Positions 35,817-44,421 are shown, numbered from the stretch's first letter. The stretch: 64,000 bases of DNA from Salicibibacter cibarius (GCF_016495725.1 NZ_CP054705.1:248001-312000), one strand, 5' to 3'. Notes: a model not told the origin generated them from the letters alone. Numbers and translations are program-made.

Positions 35817-36941
35817 ATGAATGTCACAATGAAAAATCAGGAAATATTTGATCGAGTGTTAGATGAAGTCCGCTCCCGACGGGACGAATTTGAAACAAAG
35901 CGGCACGTTCCCAAGGACATGGTGGAACAACTCAAAGAAGTTGGTGTCTATCGAGCTCACGCACCAAGCTCTTTTGGTGGAGATTCTCTTTCACCAATGG
36001 AGTTTCTCAAGCTAATTGAGTCTATATCAGAGGCTGACGGCTCCACCGGCTGGGTAGCAAGTTTCGGCTCTGCGGCGTTTTACATTGCATGTCTACCGCA
36101 AGAGAGTCTCGAAATAGTTTACGCGAATGGACCGGACGTTTCCTTCGCAGGCGGTTTCTTCCCAGTTCAACCCGCAGAGAGGGTCGAAGGTGGCTGGCGT
36201 GTGAGTGGTCAGTGGAAATTCGCAAGTGGCTGTGTTGGTGCTGATATTCTCGGCGTCGGTATCGGCACTACAGAAGATGGTAAACCGCTTGTTGCTGTCC
36301 TTAGACCTGAGGACGTAGAAATAGTGGACAACTGGGAAGTAATTGGGATGCGCGGAACGGGTAGTCATGACCTACGGGTGAAAGACGTCTTCGTCCCTGA
36401 TAATTGGACCTTTGTCCGTGGTGGAGTTCCTTCTGTTGAAGAACCAGTCTACCAGTATCCATCCATCGCTTATGCAGCACAGGTACTGGCCGTAGTCAAC
36501 CTTGGTATTGCACGTGCTGCTATTGATGAGATAACTAAGATGGCAGGTGCCAGTTCTATCACTGGGGCACCGAAGATGGCGGAACGTGCTTATTTACGAA
36601 TCTCCTTAGCAAAAGCCGAAGCATCACTACGGTCGGCACGAGCTTTCTTTTATGAGACGACTGAGTCAGCATGGGAGTCTATTCTAAAAGGTGATGGTGT
36701 ATCCGCAGATCAAACAAGTGACCTTCGTCTAGCAGCTACCCAAGCTGCCCGTGAAGGGGCGCAGGTCGTTCAGTCAACCTATATGCTTGCTGGAACCAAG
36801 GCAATCTACGACGGACACCCGCTGCAACGCTATCTGCGCGATGCGATGGTCGTGACTCAGCATGCATTTCTCAATGAAAGCATGTACGACGGAGCCGGAT
36901 CGATATCCCTAGGTGTGCCACCAATGCGCGGTTATATTTGA
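35817..36941 (+). CDS. Flavin-dependent monooxygenase, acyl-CoA dehydrogenase fold (IacA-like)
   Basis: A 374-residue class D flavoprotein monooxygenase. Blocks AHAPSSFGGDSLSPMEFL, ISEADGSTGWVASFGSAAF, GGWRVSGQWKFASGCVGADI and GMRGTGSHDLRVKDVFVP, and the C-terminal YLRDAMVVTQHAFLN, are those of the HpaB/DszC/IacA group. The catalytic glutamate of true acyl-CoA dehydrogenases is not evident. Such enzymes use reduced FMN or FAD from a partner reductase; the HpaC-like protein at 16844 is the obvious candidate. In iac clusters IacA starts indole-3-acetate attack. AAGGAGGAG precedes the ATG. The gene is visibly GC-richer than most of the island, which suggests a separate origin. Confidence 0.85.
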   Translation: MNVTMKNQEIFDRVLDEVRSRRDEFETKRHVPKDMVEQLKEVGVYRAHAPSSFGGDSLSPMEFLKLIESISEADGSTGWVASFGSAAFYIACLPQESLEIVYANGPDVSFAGGFFPVQPAERVEGGWRVSGQWKFASGCVGADILGVGIGTTEDGKPLVAVLRPEDVEIVDNWEVIGMRGTGSHDLRVKDVFVPDNWTFVRGGVPSVEEPVYQYPSIAYAAQVLAVVNLGIARAAIDEITKMAGASSITGAPKMAERAYLRISLAKAEASLRSARAFFYETTESAWESILKGDGVSADQTSDLRLAATQAAREGAQVVQSTYMLAGTKAIYDGHPLQRYLRDAMVVTQHAFLNESMYDGAGSISLGVPPMRGYI

Positions 36942-37789
36942 TCTTCTCATGCACTATTCGTTTTTAGTATATAGCCAAGTCTAAAGAAATCTTTTTTGAA
37001 CATCCACCGTGGGGTTATATGTTCTAACCCTCACCATCCATGCAAAGCAACTTTCCAGGATTTCTAAGTGATTCTTTCGAGCACTTTCATTAGTATAAAT
37101 GATTTTTCGGCACACATAGCCTTTTGATTGATCGCTGAAAACGCAATTGCTCTCATAATGAGCAGGATGATCGATAATGTGGGCTTATCTCACCTGTTTT
37201 CGCTGATCTGTGCCGAGGACAAACCCCGTTATCTCTTTTCAGATGATAACGTAGCCGTCACTCTGCAATGTTCAGCATCATGAGCGCAATCAACAACAGA
37301 TAGACGAGTCTTCACTCGTTATAAAAAAGATAAAATTCGTTTGAAATCGTTTTGACATCATCATGGGTTTTGTTGTATTCGCAAGTTAACTGTTCACCTG
37401 TCATGGATAAGTTATCACTGGTTCAAAAAACATGAACTTCTTGCGAATCCAATCCTCTGCGACCTTATATCGGTGACGGTTTTATCCTTTTCAATATCTT
37501 TGATGGGCCTTCTTGGGAGGGATTCACCGTAAATTATCTTAGTAGTTAAATTGACGAAAAAAACAGCTATACTCTGTGACTGAACGTAAATGATTATTAG
37601 TGCGGGTATAATCCCGCACTTTCATTCTCGACAAAAAGAGCAGCAACAATCATTCTATTTTGTGCTTGATAGACTTTACGACGAAAGGTTAGAAAGGTAA
37701 CCGAAACAGATGACGCAAATTGGGAGGGAAATTTACGAGGGGCTTCAGGAATATGACTGACCCCGCTAAAAATCAGGCTGAGTACGGCG
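36942..37789. other. Gene-free gap left of the IS21 element
   Basis: About 850 bases without a recognisable gene. Short open frames on both strands lack ribosome sites and family features. It may be decayed mobile DNA, but no family could be named. Confidence 0.4.
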
Positions 37790-37892
37790 GACAATTCTTA
37801 CCACTTGTGCGGTCTTTTTTACCACCTTTTGCAGGAAAATGTACCACTCAATGCGGATCCCTTTACCACAGATGAAAAGAACGGCTTGAAAT

Positions 37893-37926
37893 AAGATATT
37901 CCCCGCCCATGGGCGGGGAATATCTT
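37893..37926. terminator. Strong palindromic terminator inside the IS21 element
   Basis: AAGATATTCCCCGCCC (37893-37908) and GGGCGGGGAATATCTT (37911-37926) are perfect 16 bp arms with only AT between them. It lies just behind the stop of the third IS21 gene (minus strand). Short T runs lie at both edges, so it can terminate in either direction. Confidence 0.8.
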
Positions 37927-37932
37927 TAGCCA

Positions 37933-38250
37933 TTAAAATGGGAGTCTCCCTAATTCAAAGTCAAGCTCACATTTCAGCTTATCAATCTTTTTTTGTAACT
38001 CTTCCACTTTTTCCTCGAGTCTTACGATTTTGGTTTTATCACTAATTCCTTTTTCATAGGGTGTTCCAACACGACTTAAATCGACCAAAAACGATAATAC
38101 TGCTGGCTCTGTAATATTGAAATCTTCTCCATTTTCTGTTGCTTCGATTTCACCTTCAGCGATCCATTTTCTAACATCTAATTCATCGCAGTCAATCTCA
38201 TAATTGTGTAGGAGATCGAGAGTCTCCGCGAGTGTCATGTATTCCCTCAT
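37933..38250 (-). CDS. Small helical protein carried by the IS21 element
   Basis: A 105-residue protein of unknown function. Residues 1-55 (MTLAETLDLLHNYEIDCDEL, then DVRKWIAEGEIEAT) resemble a MerR/excisionase-like winged helix in which a short helix is followed by a recognition segment and a beta-wing. The C-terminus is a coiled coil (KTKIVRLEEKVEELQKKIDK). ATG 38250 is used, with GAAAGGGTG upstream; the frame extends further into istB but without a ribosome site. It lies within the IS ends, 28 bases behind istB, so it is co-transcribed. Standard IS21 elements carry only istA and istB. A regulatory DNA-binding role is an inference. Confidence 0.75.
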   Translation of the reverse strand: MREYMTLAETLDLLHNYEIDCDELDVRKWIAEGEIEATENGEDFNITEPAVLSFLVDLSRVGTPYEKGISDKTKIVRLEEKVEELQKKIDKLKCELDFELGRLPF

Positions 38251-38278
38251 TTTAAACACCCTTTCATTTCTAGGTTTT

Positions 38279-39061
38279 TTATAAAAAATTGTTGTTCTCT
38301 TTATCGTTTGCCGTTTGTTTTTGCACACCAAGACGTTCGCGCATCGACACTTTTCCGTCAATGAAAATATCATAGGAATCATGAATAATTCGGTCGAGAA
38401 TGGCTTCTGCCAAGGTGCCATCTCCCAGTTTCTCGTACCATCCATCAATATCAAATTGAGAACAAAAGATGTTGGATTGTTTTGCCTGACGTCTTGCGTT
38501 TATGATTTCAAGAAGGAGAGCTGCTTCTTCATTGGTTAAGGCGTGAAGCAGCCATTCATCAAGAATAAGAAGATCTACCTTTAGAAGCTTTCTCATGAGT
38601 TTGACATAGCTGTCATCCTGTTGATATTTTGCAAGTTTAAATTCCTCTAATAGATCAGGAAGCCGTGTGTAATGTACTTTGAAGAACTGTCGGCACGCCT
38701 GTACGCCAAATGCGGCGGCCATCCACGATTTCCCGGCTCCAGACACGCCTTTAAAGATAATATTTCGCCCATCCAGAATATAGCTTCCGCTGGCTAAACG
38801 CTGGAGTAAATCTTTGTCTAGTTTCCGGTCATCATAATACATGATCTCTTCGATTGAAGCCGGTTCAGGAAACGCTGCCTGTTTGAGAAGACGGTTGAGT
38901 TTATTACTTTTCCGGCGGGATTCTTCATGGTCAATTAAGATGCCGAATAATGTATCAAAATCCATCTCTTTATTTTCTGCCTTCGTGAAAAGAGATTCAT
39001 AGGCTTCTGCCATCCCTGATAGTTTCAATGTTTTTAGTTTATCAATATTCTGCTGGTTCAT
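38279..39061 (-). CDS. istB: IS21 helper ATPase IstB
   Basis: A 260-residue AAA+ protein related to DnaA/DnaC. The N-terminal part (LKLSGMAEAYESLFTKAENKE) is the IstB dimerisation domain. Walker A is GVSGAGKSWMA, with valine in place of the usual proline or asparagine, and Walker B is LLILDEW. The C-terminal FDIDGWYEKLGDGTLAEAIL and RIIHDSYDI blocks are conserved in IstB. It selects and remodels target DNA for IstA. Its start overlaps the istA stop by 4 bases. Confidence 0.95.
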   Translation of the reverse strand: MNQQNIDKLKTLKLSGMAEAYESLFTKAENKEMDFDTLFGILIDHEESRRKSNKLNRLLKQAAFPEPASIEEIMYYDDRKLDKDLLQRLASGSYILDGRNIIFKGVSGAGKSWMAAAFGVQACRQFFKVHYTRLPDLLEEFKLAKYQQDDSYVKLMRKLLKVDLLILDEWLLHALTNEEAALLLEIINARRQAKQSNIFCSQFDIDGWYEKLGDGTLAEAILDRIIHDSYDIFIDGKVSMRERLGVQKQTANDKENNNFL

Positions 39062-40608
39062 TTGTTTTTCCCTCCAAAATAGGAAGCCCCACGTGTAAAC
39101 GCATGCTTATTTTTGACGTTCTGTTGCTTCTGTGTGAAAGCTTTCTCTGCGTCTGCTTTTTTATTGTTCTTGATGAGCGTTTGAATACTTTTTACTGTAG
39201 GCCGATTCGTGATCTGGTGGACCATTTTACACGCACGTTCGATATCATAAACCGTGTAGGTGCGTTCCAATTTCTTTAAGGCAAAAACAGACTTCAGCGC
39301 TTGTTTTTCAACCCCGTAGCTCTCCAACAAGAACTTCACCACGGAAAGCGTATGTTCCCCAACATCTGTAGCCCAATCTAATGCATTTTGCGGCGTTTGT
39401 TCCACGTAATGCTTATGGTTATCCGGCATATGATCTTTCACAGTAGAATGTTGGCCGTATTTCCCATATAATGTTTGATGTGAGGCAATCCTCATGTGAT
39501 CGAAATAGACTTCGATCACATGATCTGAGACTTTCACATCGACGTGCTTTCCGATGTATTCATAGGGAACGGAGTAGAACATGCTTTTCACAGAGATGTG
39601 ATAATCAGGCTGCACCTTGGCGGTTCGCCACTCAGACATCTCGTAGGGTTTAACGGGAAGAGGAGTAAGGGCGAACTTCTCTTCTTCCATAAACGCTGAC
39701 CAGCGAGAGCCTTCTTTTTTTGTGAAGGGCCGGTGGTTAAACTCCCCTAGCTTCTTTCGGATCTCTTGGTTCATTTCCTCCAACGTAAAACATTGGACAT
39801 GCCTTAACGCAGCGATAATCCACGTCGACACCGTGTTCACCGAACTTTCCACACTCGGCTTATCTTTGGGTGAACGCACGCGTGCTGGCATGACCACGGA
39901 GTGATAGTGGCGGACCATTTCTTCATACGTCTTGTTTAACACCAGCTCTTTGGAGGTATGCTTGGTCACCCCTGTCCTTAAATTATCGGGCACAATAATT
40001 TGGGTGGTGCCTCCCATGTATTCAAACGCGTGTTGATGAAGCTTAATCCAAGAAGCTAAATCCATGGATAAAGAGCCCTCCACATAGGAAAGCTGAGAAC
40101 ACGGTAAAGCTGCCACAAATACATAGACTTTCACTTTTTCCCCGGTATCGGGATCAATGATAAATAGGGTAGAACCTGCCCAATCGACTTCTAACAATTC
40201 CCCTGGTTTCCGCTTAATTCTCATGGTCGCTTTATACTTCTGGGCAAAATTGTGGTAGTGTTCCGTAAAAGTCCGATAGGCATAGGGAATCTTCGCTTGG
40301 TCCCGGGCTTTCCTCACATATTCCTCATGAAGCAATGTCAAAGTGACATGGGGCTTGGCCAACTCCTCATGCAAATAATCAAAATCAATCATTTGCCGTC
40401 CAGAAGCTTCTAACTTTTTCTCTGGATATAGAAAATCTTCAATCCAAGCATCTGTCATTTCCTCATCGAGCGGACACTTCAACCCTCTTTTCTCCGCCAA
40501 GCGTATGACTTCCGTTACTTTTTGCCTTGAACGGCGGGTCATAGCTGCGATACTTCGTAAACTCCTTTCCTCGTCATGTAATTCCAGCATCTGTCGATAT
40601 GGGAACAT
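39058..40608 (-). CDS. istA: IS21 transposase IstA
   Basis: A 516-residue transposase. Residues 1-45 form the helix-turn-helix that binds the end repeats. The catalytic core has D in LLEVDWAGSTLF, D in IIVPDNLRTGVTKH and E in KPSVESSVNTV. The following beta-barrel and C-terminal IstB-contact region are full length. It appears intact. The ATG is preceded by AGGAGG, which is buried in a long hairpin (40614-40670) that should damp translation. Confidence 0.95.
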   Translation of the reverse strand: MFPYRQMLELHDEERSLRSIAAMTRRSRQKVTEVIRLAEKRGLKCPLDEEMTDAWIEDFLYPEKKLEASGRQMIDFDYLHEELAKPHVTLTLLHEEYVRKARDQAKIPYAYRTFTEHYHNFAQKYKATMRIKRKPGELLEVDWAGSTLFIIDPDTGEKVKVYVFVAALPCSQLSYVEGSLSMDLASWIKLHQHAFEYMGGTTQIIVPDNLRTGVTKHTSKELVLNKTYEEMVRHYHSVVMPARVRSPKDKPSVESSVNTVSTWIIAALRHVQCFTLEEMNQEIRKKLGEFNHRPFTKKEGSRWSAFMEEEKFALTPLPVKPYEMSEWRTAKVQPDYHISVKSMFYSVPYEYIGKHVDVKVSDHVIEVYFDHMRIASHQTLYGKYGQHSTVKDHMPDNHKHYVEQTPQNALDWATDVGEHTLSVVKFLLESYGVEKQALKSVFALKKLERTYTVYDIERACKMVHQITNRPTVKSIQTLIKNNKKADAEKAFTQKQQNVKNKHAFTRGASYFGGKNK

Positions 40609-40613
40609 AAAAA

Positions 40614-40670
40614 ACCTCCTGTATTCCTAATGTCATGCCGTTTGGCATGCCCATTAAGTATACAGGAGGT
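40614..40670 (-). promoter_or_regulatory. Hairpin that sequesters the istA ribosome site
   Basis: Arms ACCTCCTGTAT (40614-40624) and ATACAGGAGGT (40660-40670) are perfect complements. The interior continues as imperfect CTTAATG/CATTAG and GCATGCC/GGCATG pairing with a 4-base loop. On the istA transcript the arm next to the start contains the AGGAGG ribosome site, 6 bases before the ATG. Transcripts that start upstream of the hairpin would have the site closed. Confidence 0.75.
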
Positions 40671-40760
40671 GGTGTATTGGTAAAGGCTTCCGCAATAAGT
40701 GGTAAATATCTCCGCACTTGGTGGTAAAAAAGATTGCAAGGGTGGTACAAACCGAATGCA

Positions 40761-41080
40761 ATACTCAATCAGGCCAAAAACCATTTAAGGGATAGCGTCA
40801 AGAAAATGCAAATTTACAACGCTAAGCCTAGTTTTCAAGACGATTCTCCACATGAAAAAATTAGCTTAATCTTATAAACGTTATAAGTGTGGTTGTTATT
40901 TTAATGCTAAGATTTTTTTGAATGAAACGATAAGGAAACAGAATCTCGGGCTTTTATGAAGGGAATGAGTGGGCAGAGAGGAGTCTTTGTGACCCCTCTC
41001 CTTTTTACGGTAATATAAAGATTTGTGAAGTATATTTTTTCGCATCTTATTTTAAAGCTACATTAGGGGGTGTCCTTTTT
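40761..41080. other. Gap between IS21 and alkA with an orphan terminator
   Basis: About 320 bases without a gene. The only clear structure is an intrinsic terminator on the plus strand at 40976-41006, which has no complete plus-strand gene left of it. It may have belonged to a gene displaced by the IS21 insertion or by earlier rearrangement. Confidence 0.5.
40976..41006 (+). terminator. Intrinsic terminator (orphan)
   Basis: GAGAGG-A-GTC pairs with GAC-C-CCTCTC around a TTTGT loop (10 positions, one mismatch) and is followed by CTTTTT. This is a standard Rho-independent terminator for the plus strand. Confidence 0.75.
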
Positions 41081-41971
41081 TTAATACAACATCCGCCACA
41101 AGTAGAAGGTCGCGTACGTTTCCCAGCCCCTCCAATGTTCGGCGTATTGCCGGATTTCTGCTTTGGTGGGCTTCTCGTCGTATCCGAGCGTGAGTTTGAA
41201 GGCATTTTGTAATCCGACATCGTCGATGGGAAAGGCGGATGGATAACGTAAACAGCGCATGAGCACGTAATTGGCTGTCCAAGGACCGATGCCGCGAATG
41301 TTCACGAGCATTTTTTCGGCTGTTTTAAAGTCTGCCTCGAGTAATTTTTCTTTCGATAATTCGTTGCTTTCGATGAGTCGGGCTACGCCGATTAGGTATT
41401 CGGCTTTTTTCTGTGTCATTTTTAAAGCAGCCAGATCATCGACTTGGAGCCTCGCGATCGTCTCCGGGAGCGGGAAAAGCCAATAATGATCCACCTTCTT
41501 GCCGAATGCTTCCACGAAACGGCGTTTTAGTGTATAGGCAAAAGAAAGATTGATTTGCTGGCCTAAAATCCCCCATGCTAGAGCTTCGAATAAATCGGGG
41601 AGTCCAACGTTTCTTAACCCATAAAATTTGGCCGTAGGTTCATGCAATAACGGGTCATTTTTCGTGAGCTGATAAAACGACTCCAGGTTTGTGTCCAGGT
41701 CAAACCATTCCCATATATAACGGGCGACTTCGGCTCTGGCATCTTGAGCCGCCCCCGATAAGAAGCGGACGAAGAGAATCCGATCACCCTCCGAGCTGAT
41801 CTCAACGACGACGGTCTCATTTTGCAATGCCAATGCTCGATAAATCTTTTCATCTGAGATGCTAAACATGCATTCATCCGCCGATCGTGAAAGGTAGCCG
41901 ATGTTTTCTTTGAAACTGAATGCTTTCGGCGCAAAGATTCGCAGATAATCTTCGTGGTCTTCCCATTCCAT
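41081..41971 (-). CDS. alkA: DNA-3-methyladenine glycosylase II (AlkA-like)
   Basis: A 296-residue HhH-GPD base-excision glycosylase that removes alkylated purines. The helix-hairpin-helix is LVNIRGIGPWTANYVLMRCL (about 222-241), and the catalytic aspartate is in the PIDDVGL segment (250/251). The N-terminal 110 residues form the AlkA-type beta domain, rather than the shorter MPG type. It is divergent from adaA-adaB, the classical adaptive-response partners; in Bacillus subtilis alkA and adaA are likewise divergent. The intergenic region is under 100 bases and must hold both promoters. Confidence 0.93.
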   Translation of the reverse strand: MEWEDHEDYLRIFAPKAFSFKENIGYLSRSADECMFSISDEKIYRALALQNETVVVEISSEGDRILFVRFLSGAAQDARAEVARYIWEWFDLDTNLESFYQLTKNDPLLHEPTAKFYGLRNVGLPDLFEALAWGILGQQINLSFAYTLKRRFVEAFGKKVDHYWLFPLPETIARLQVDDLAALKMTQKKAEYLIGVARLIESNELSKEKLLEADFKTAEKMLVNIRGIGPWTANYVLMRCLRYPSAFPIDDVGLQNAFKLTLGYDEKPTKAEIRQYAEHWRGWETYATFYLWRMLY

Positions 41972-42065
41972 ATCTTTCTCCCGCCTTTCAATATCTTGCT
42001 TTTATAATCACTAAATGTTCATTCATCAGGTTTCATCCGTTATAATAAACAGGAGAGGTGATGAA

Positions 42066-42641
42066 ATGGGCATCCCATCTTCGTATTGGTTAGCGATCAT
42101 CCATAATGATCCCGCTTATGATGATCTGTTTTTCTATGGTGTGTGTACGACCGGGATATTTTGTCGGCCGTCATGCAAATCGAGGGTACCAAAAAAAGAA
42201 AATGTACGTATATTCAAAAATGCACATTTGGCACAGGCTGCGAAATATCGCCCGTGCAAACGCTGTAAACCGGATGGTTTGCGTTTGCCGGATGAAGAAT
42301 GGGTAGCACAGATAACAGAGTGGATCGACGCCCGTGTTCATGAACCGCTGACGTTGAGTCATTTGGCGAATGCAAGCCACGGGAGCCCGTACCACCTGCA
42401 GCGAACGTTTAAAAGGGTTATGGGCATAACGCCTAACGAATACATTCAAACCATTCGTCTCGAAAAGGCAGTTGCCTATCTGGAACATAGCGACCGCTCG
42501 ATTACCGATGTTGGAAGGGCAGTTGGCATCCGGAATACTCCCTATTTTACCACATGGTTTAAACAAATCATGAAACAAACGCCCGGAGACTATCGAAAGC
42601 AGAGGAGGGAAGCAGTTGAGCGATCGTATCTATTGGAGTAG
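42066..42641 (+). CDS. adaA: AdaA: methylphosphotriester-DNA methyltransferase and AraC-type activator
   Basis: A 191-residue protein. The N-terminal zinc domain has C33-x3-C37 (FCRPSCKSR) and C64-x2-C67 (CKRCKPDG); C33 is the expected methyl acceptor. The C-terminal AraC helix-turn-helix pair is LTLSHLANASHGSPYHLQRTF (in part) and SITDVGRAVGIRNTPYFTTW. Methylation of C33 by damaged DNA phosphotriesters turns the protein into an activator of the ada and alkA genes. ATG 42066 is chosen because AGGAGAGGTG lies upstream. Its stop overlaps the start of adaB by 26 bases. Confidence 0.93.
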   Translation: MGIPSSYWLAIIHNDPAYDDLFFYGVCTTGIFCRPSCKSRVPKKENVRIFKNAHLAQAAKYRPCKRCKPDGLRLPDEEWVAQITEWIDARVHEPLTLSHLANASHGSPYHLQRTFKRVMGITPNEYIQTIRLEKAVAYLEHSDRSITDVGRAVGIRNTPYFTTWFKQIMKQTPGDYRKQRREAVERSYLLE

Positions 42642-43125
42642 CGTTAAATATGGAAGTTGGCGCTTTTATCTTGCCGCAACGGAAAAGGGACTCTGTTACA
42701 TTAGTTCCCCGAACCGTTCTTTTGAAGAATTAGAAGCCTGGGCGAATCGGGCTTTTGGGGAATATCACCTTGTGGAGGATGCTAGCGTGTTGTACCCTTA
42801 CGTTAAGGAACTCGAAGAATATTTTCATGGGCAGCGGCAGGCGTTTTCCTTTACGGTCGATATGCATGGGACGGCATTTCAATGTGACGTTTGGGAAACA
42901 CTGAATTGTATTGGGTTCGGTGAAACGCTCAGCTATTCGCAAGTTGCCGGACGAATGGGGAAACCGAAAGCGGTCAGGGCGGTTGCCTCCGCCATCGGAG
43001 CGAACCCGGTACTAATCGTGACACCTTGCCACCGCGTGATCGGAAAGGACGGCTCTCTTGCCGGTTACCGTGGCGGGTTTGAAATGAAGCAGTTTTTATT
43101 GGAGATGGAGCGTCATGCAAAGTGA
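42616..43125 (+). CDS. adaB: AdaB: methylated-DNA--cysteine S-methyltransferase
   Basis: A 169-residue O6-methylguanine-DNA methyltransferase. The active-site motif is IVTPCHRVIG with acceptor C138, preceded by the DNA-binding helix YSQVAGRMGKPKAVRAVASA. The C-terminal GYRGGFEMKQFLLEME is conserved. The start is a TTG (42616) behind GGAGGG and inside the end of adaA, so translation is coupled. Its stop overlaps the start of the radical SAM gene. Confidence 0.93.
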   Translation: MSDRIYWSSVKYGSWRFYLAATEKGLCYISSPNRSFEELEAWANRAFGEYHLVEDASVLYPYVKELEEYFHGQRQAFSFTVDMHGTAFQCDVWETLNCIGFGETLSYSQVAGRMGKPKAVRAVASAIGANPVLIVTPCHRVIGKDGSLAGYRGGFEMKQFLLEMERHAK

Positions 43126-43933
43126 ACTGTTCTATAAATACCCAAAGACAATCCTCAATAAAGGCACCGGATTTTTGTCCGGGTACACCCATTCGTTAAA
43201 CCCTTATGTGGGCTGTGCGTACGGCTGTTCTTTTTGCTATGTTCGCGAAATGCCGGTTTCCACATTTCGCGATGAGGAGTGGGGAGCGTGGGTTGATGTG
43301 AAAAAAGGGGCGGCAGACCTTTTGCAAAAAGAACTGGCACGGGCGAAGAAAAAGGATGGGGTGACCATTTTTATGTCCTCCAGCACCGACCCTTATCAAC
43401 CGGCCGAGCATAAAGAATGCATCACACGATCGCTCCTCGAAGTGATGGTCGAAGATCCGCCGGATTTTCTGCTTGTCCAGACGAGAAGCCCGATGGTACG
43501 CAGGGACATTGATTTATTTTTACAGCTGGAAAATAACGTACGTGTCAGCATGACGATTGAAACCGACCGCGAAGAGATTCGCAAGCATTTCACCCCCGGT
43601 GCGCCGGCGATTCGTGGCCGTTTAAAGACATTGCAATTATTAAAGGAAGCGGGTGTGCCGAGCCAGGCGACCATCGCGCCGCTTTTGCCAAGCAGTCGGT
43701 CGTTCCCGGATCTATTGCGGGAATATGTGGACCGCGTTTGCATCGACGATTATTTCATGGGCGATGGCAGTGGGGGACGACGCACCGAGAACTTGGGCAT
43801 TCGGGAAAAATATGAAGAACTGGGCTTGGAAAAATGGTACGAGCCGGTGACCTATCAAAAGCTAATGAGAAGGTTTCAGCGCGTGTTTTCTGACGACCAG
43901 ATTTATGTCAGCCGAGAGGGGTTTATGCCATAA
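43115..43933 (+). CDS. Radical SAM protein, spore photoproduct lyase-like (Rv2578c family)
   Basis: A 272-residue radical SAM enzyme. The iron-sulfur motif is C34-x3-C38-x2-C41 (YVGCAYGCSFCYV). The starts LSGYTHSLNPY and later FMSSSTDPYQPAE, VRVSMTIETD and AIRGRLKTLQLLKEAG are typical of the SplB-like group found in many bacteria. It overlaps adaB by 11 bases, which ties it to alkylation repair rather than sporulation. The reaction is not known; repair or modification of damaged DNA is an inference from context. Confidence 0.9.
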   Translation: MQSELFYKYPKTILNKGTGFLSGYTHSLNPYVGCAYGCSFCYVREMPVSTFRDEEWGAWVDVKKGAADLLQKELARAKKKDGVTIFMSSSTDPYQPAEHKECITRSLLEVMVEDPPDFLLVQTRSPMVRRDIDLFLQLENNVRVSMTIETDREEIRKHFTPGAPAIRGRLKTLQLLKEAGVPSQATIAPLLPSSRSFPDLLREYVDRVCIDDYFMGDGSGGRRTENLGIREKYEELGLEKWYEPVTYQKLMRRFQRVFSDDQIYVSREGFMP

Positions 43934-43962
43934 GGAATTTTATAAGAAATGGGGTTTTCAAA

Positions 43963-44421
43963 ATGAATGGAACCATTCACTCAATCTTTGTGACTGACAC
44001 TACCGGCGCTACTCCCGCGTCGGTCCATTCGATTCGCGCGGTACCCGGTAAAGGCTTGGAGGGCGATCGGTATTATCATAAGGCCGGCCATTGGTCGCAC
44101 AATGGAAACCTGCCCCGTGATGTTACGCTCGTTGATATCGAAACGTTGGAACGCGTCGAAAAAGAATACGATATCGTGATTGAACCCGGAGAGCACCGGC
44201 GAAATATTGAAACGAAAGGGGTTGATCTGAGTCAGCTCATTGGTCGGGAATTCCGGATTGGATATATTGCTTTACAAGGCATTCGTGTTTGTGAGCCTTG
44301 TGCTCATTTGGTTGATCTCACCGGAAAACAGCCATTGCTTAAGGGATTGGTACATAGCGGATTGGTCGCAGAAATCCTGACAGACGGGGTTATGAATGTT
44401 GGCGATCAGATTCAAAAGTGA
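43963..44421 (+). CDS. MOSC-domain protein (small)
   Basis: A 152-residue MOSC domain, the C-terminal sulfur-carrier fold of molybdenum cofactor sulfurases. The opening GTIHSIFVTDTTG, GKGLEGDRYYHKAGHWS, the EHRRNIETKGVDLSQLIGREF block and GIRVCEPCAHL with the conserved cysteine are diagnostic. Stand-alone MOSC proteins of this type help detoxify or transfer sulfur or N-hydroxylated compounds. It lies 29 bases behind the radical SAM gene and may belong to the same transcript. Confidence 0.9.
   Translation: MNGTIHSIFVTDTTGATPASVHSIRAVPGKGLEGDRYYHKAGHWSHNGNLPRDVTLVDIETLERVEKEYDIVIEPGEHRRNIETKGVDLSQLIGREFRIGYIALQGIRVCEPCAHLVDLTGKQPLLKGLVHSGLVAEILTDGVMNVGDQIQK

Larger units (their letters stand above)
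37790..40760 (-). mobile_element. IS21-family insertion sequence with three genes
   Basis: About 2.97 kb, read on the minus strand as istA, istB and a small third gene. Each end carries three repeats of the type TTTACCAC-n4-TGCGG at about 22 bp spacing: 37797-37812, 37819-37836 and 37840-37856 on the left, and their complements at 40690-40707, 40712-40729 and 40734-40751 on the right. These multiple end repeats are IstA binding sites typical of IS21. Exact tips and target duplication were not determined. Confidence 0.9.

Noticed and set aside
37597-37794. A 65-residue minus-strand gene left of the IS21 element
   Set aside because: It ends at the IS21 tip, lacks a ribosome site and shows no family resemblance.
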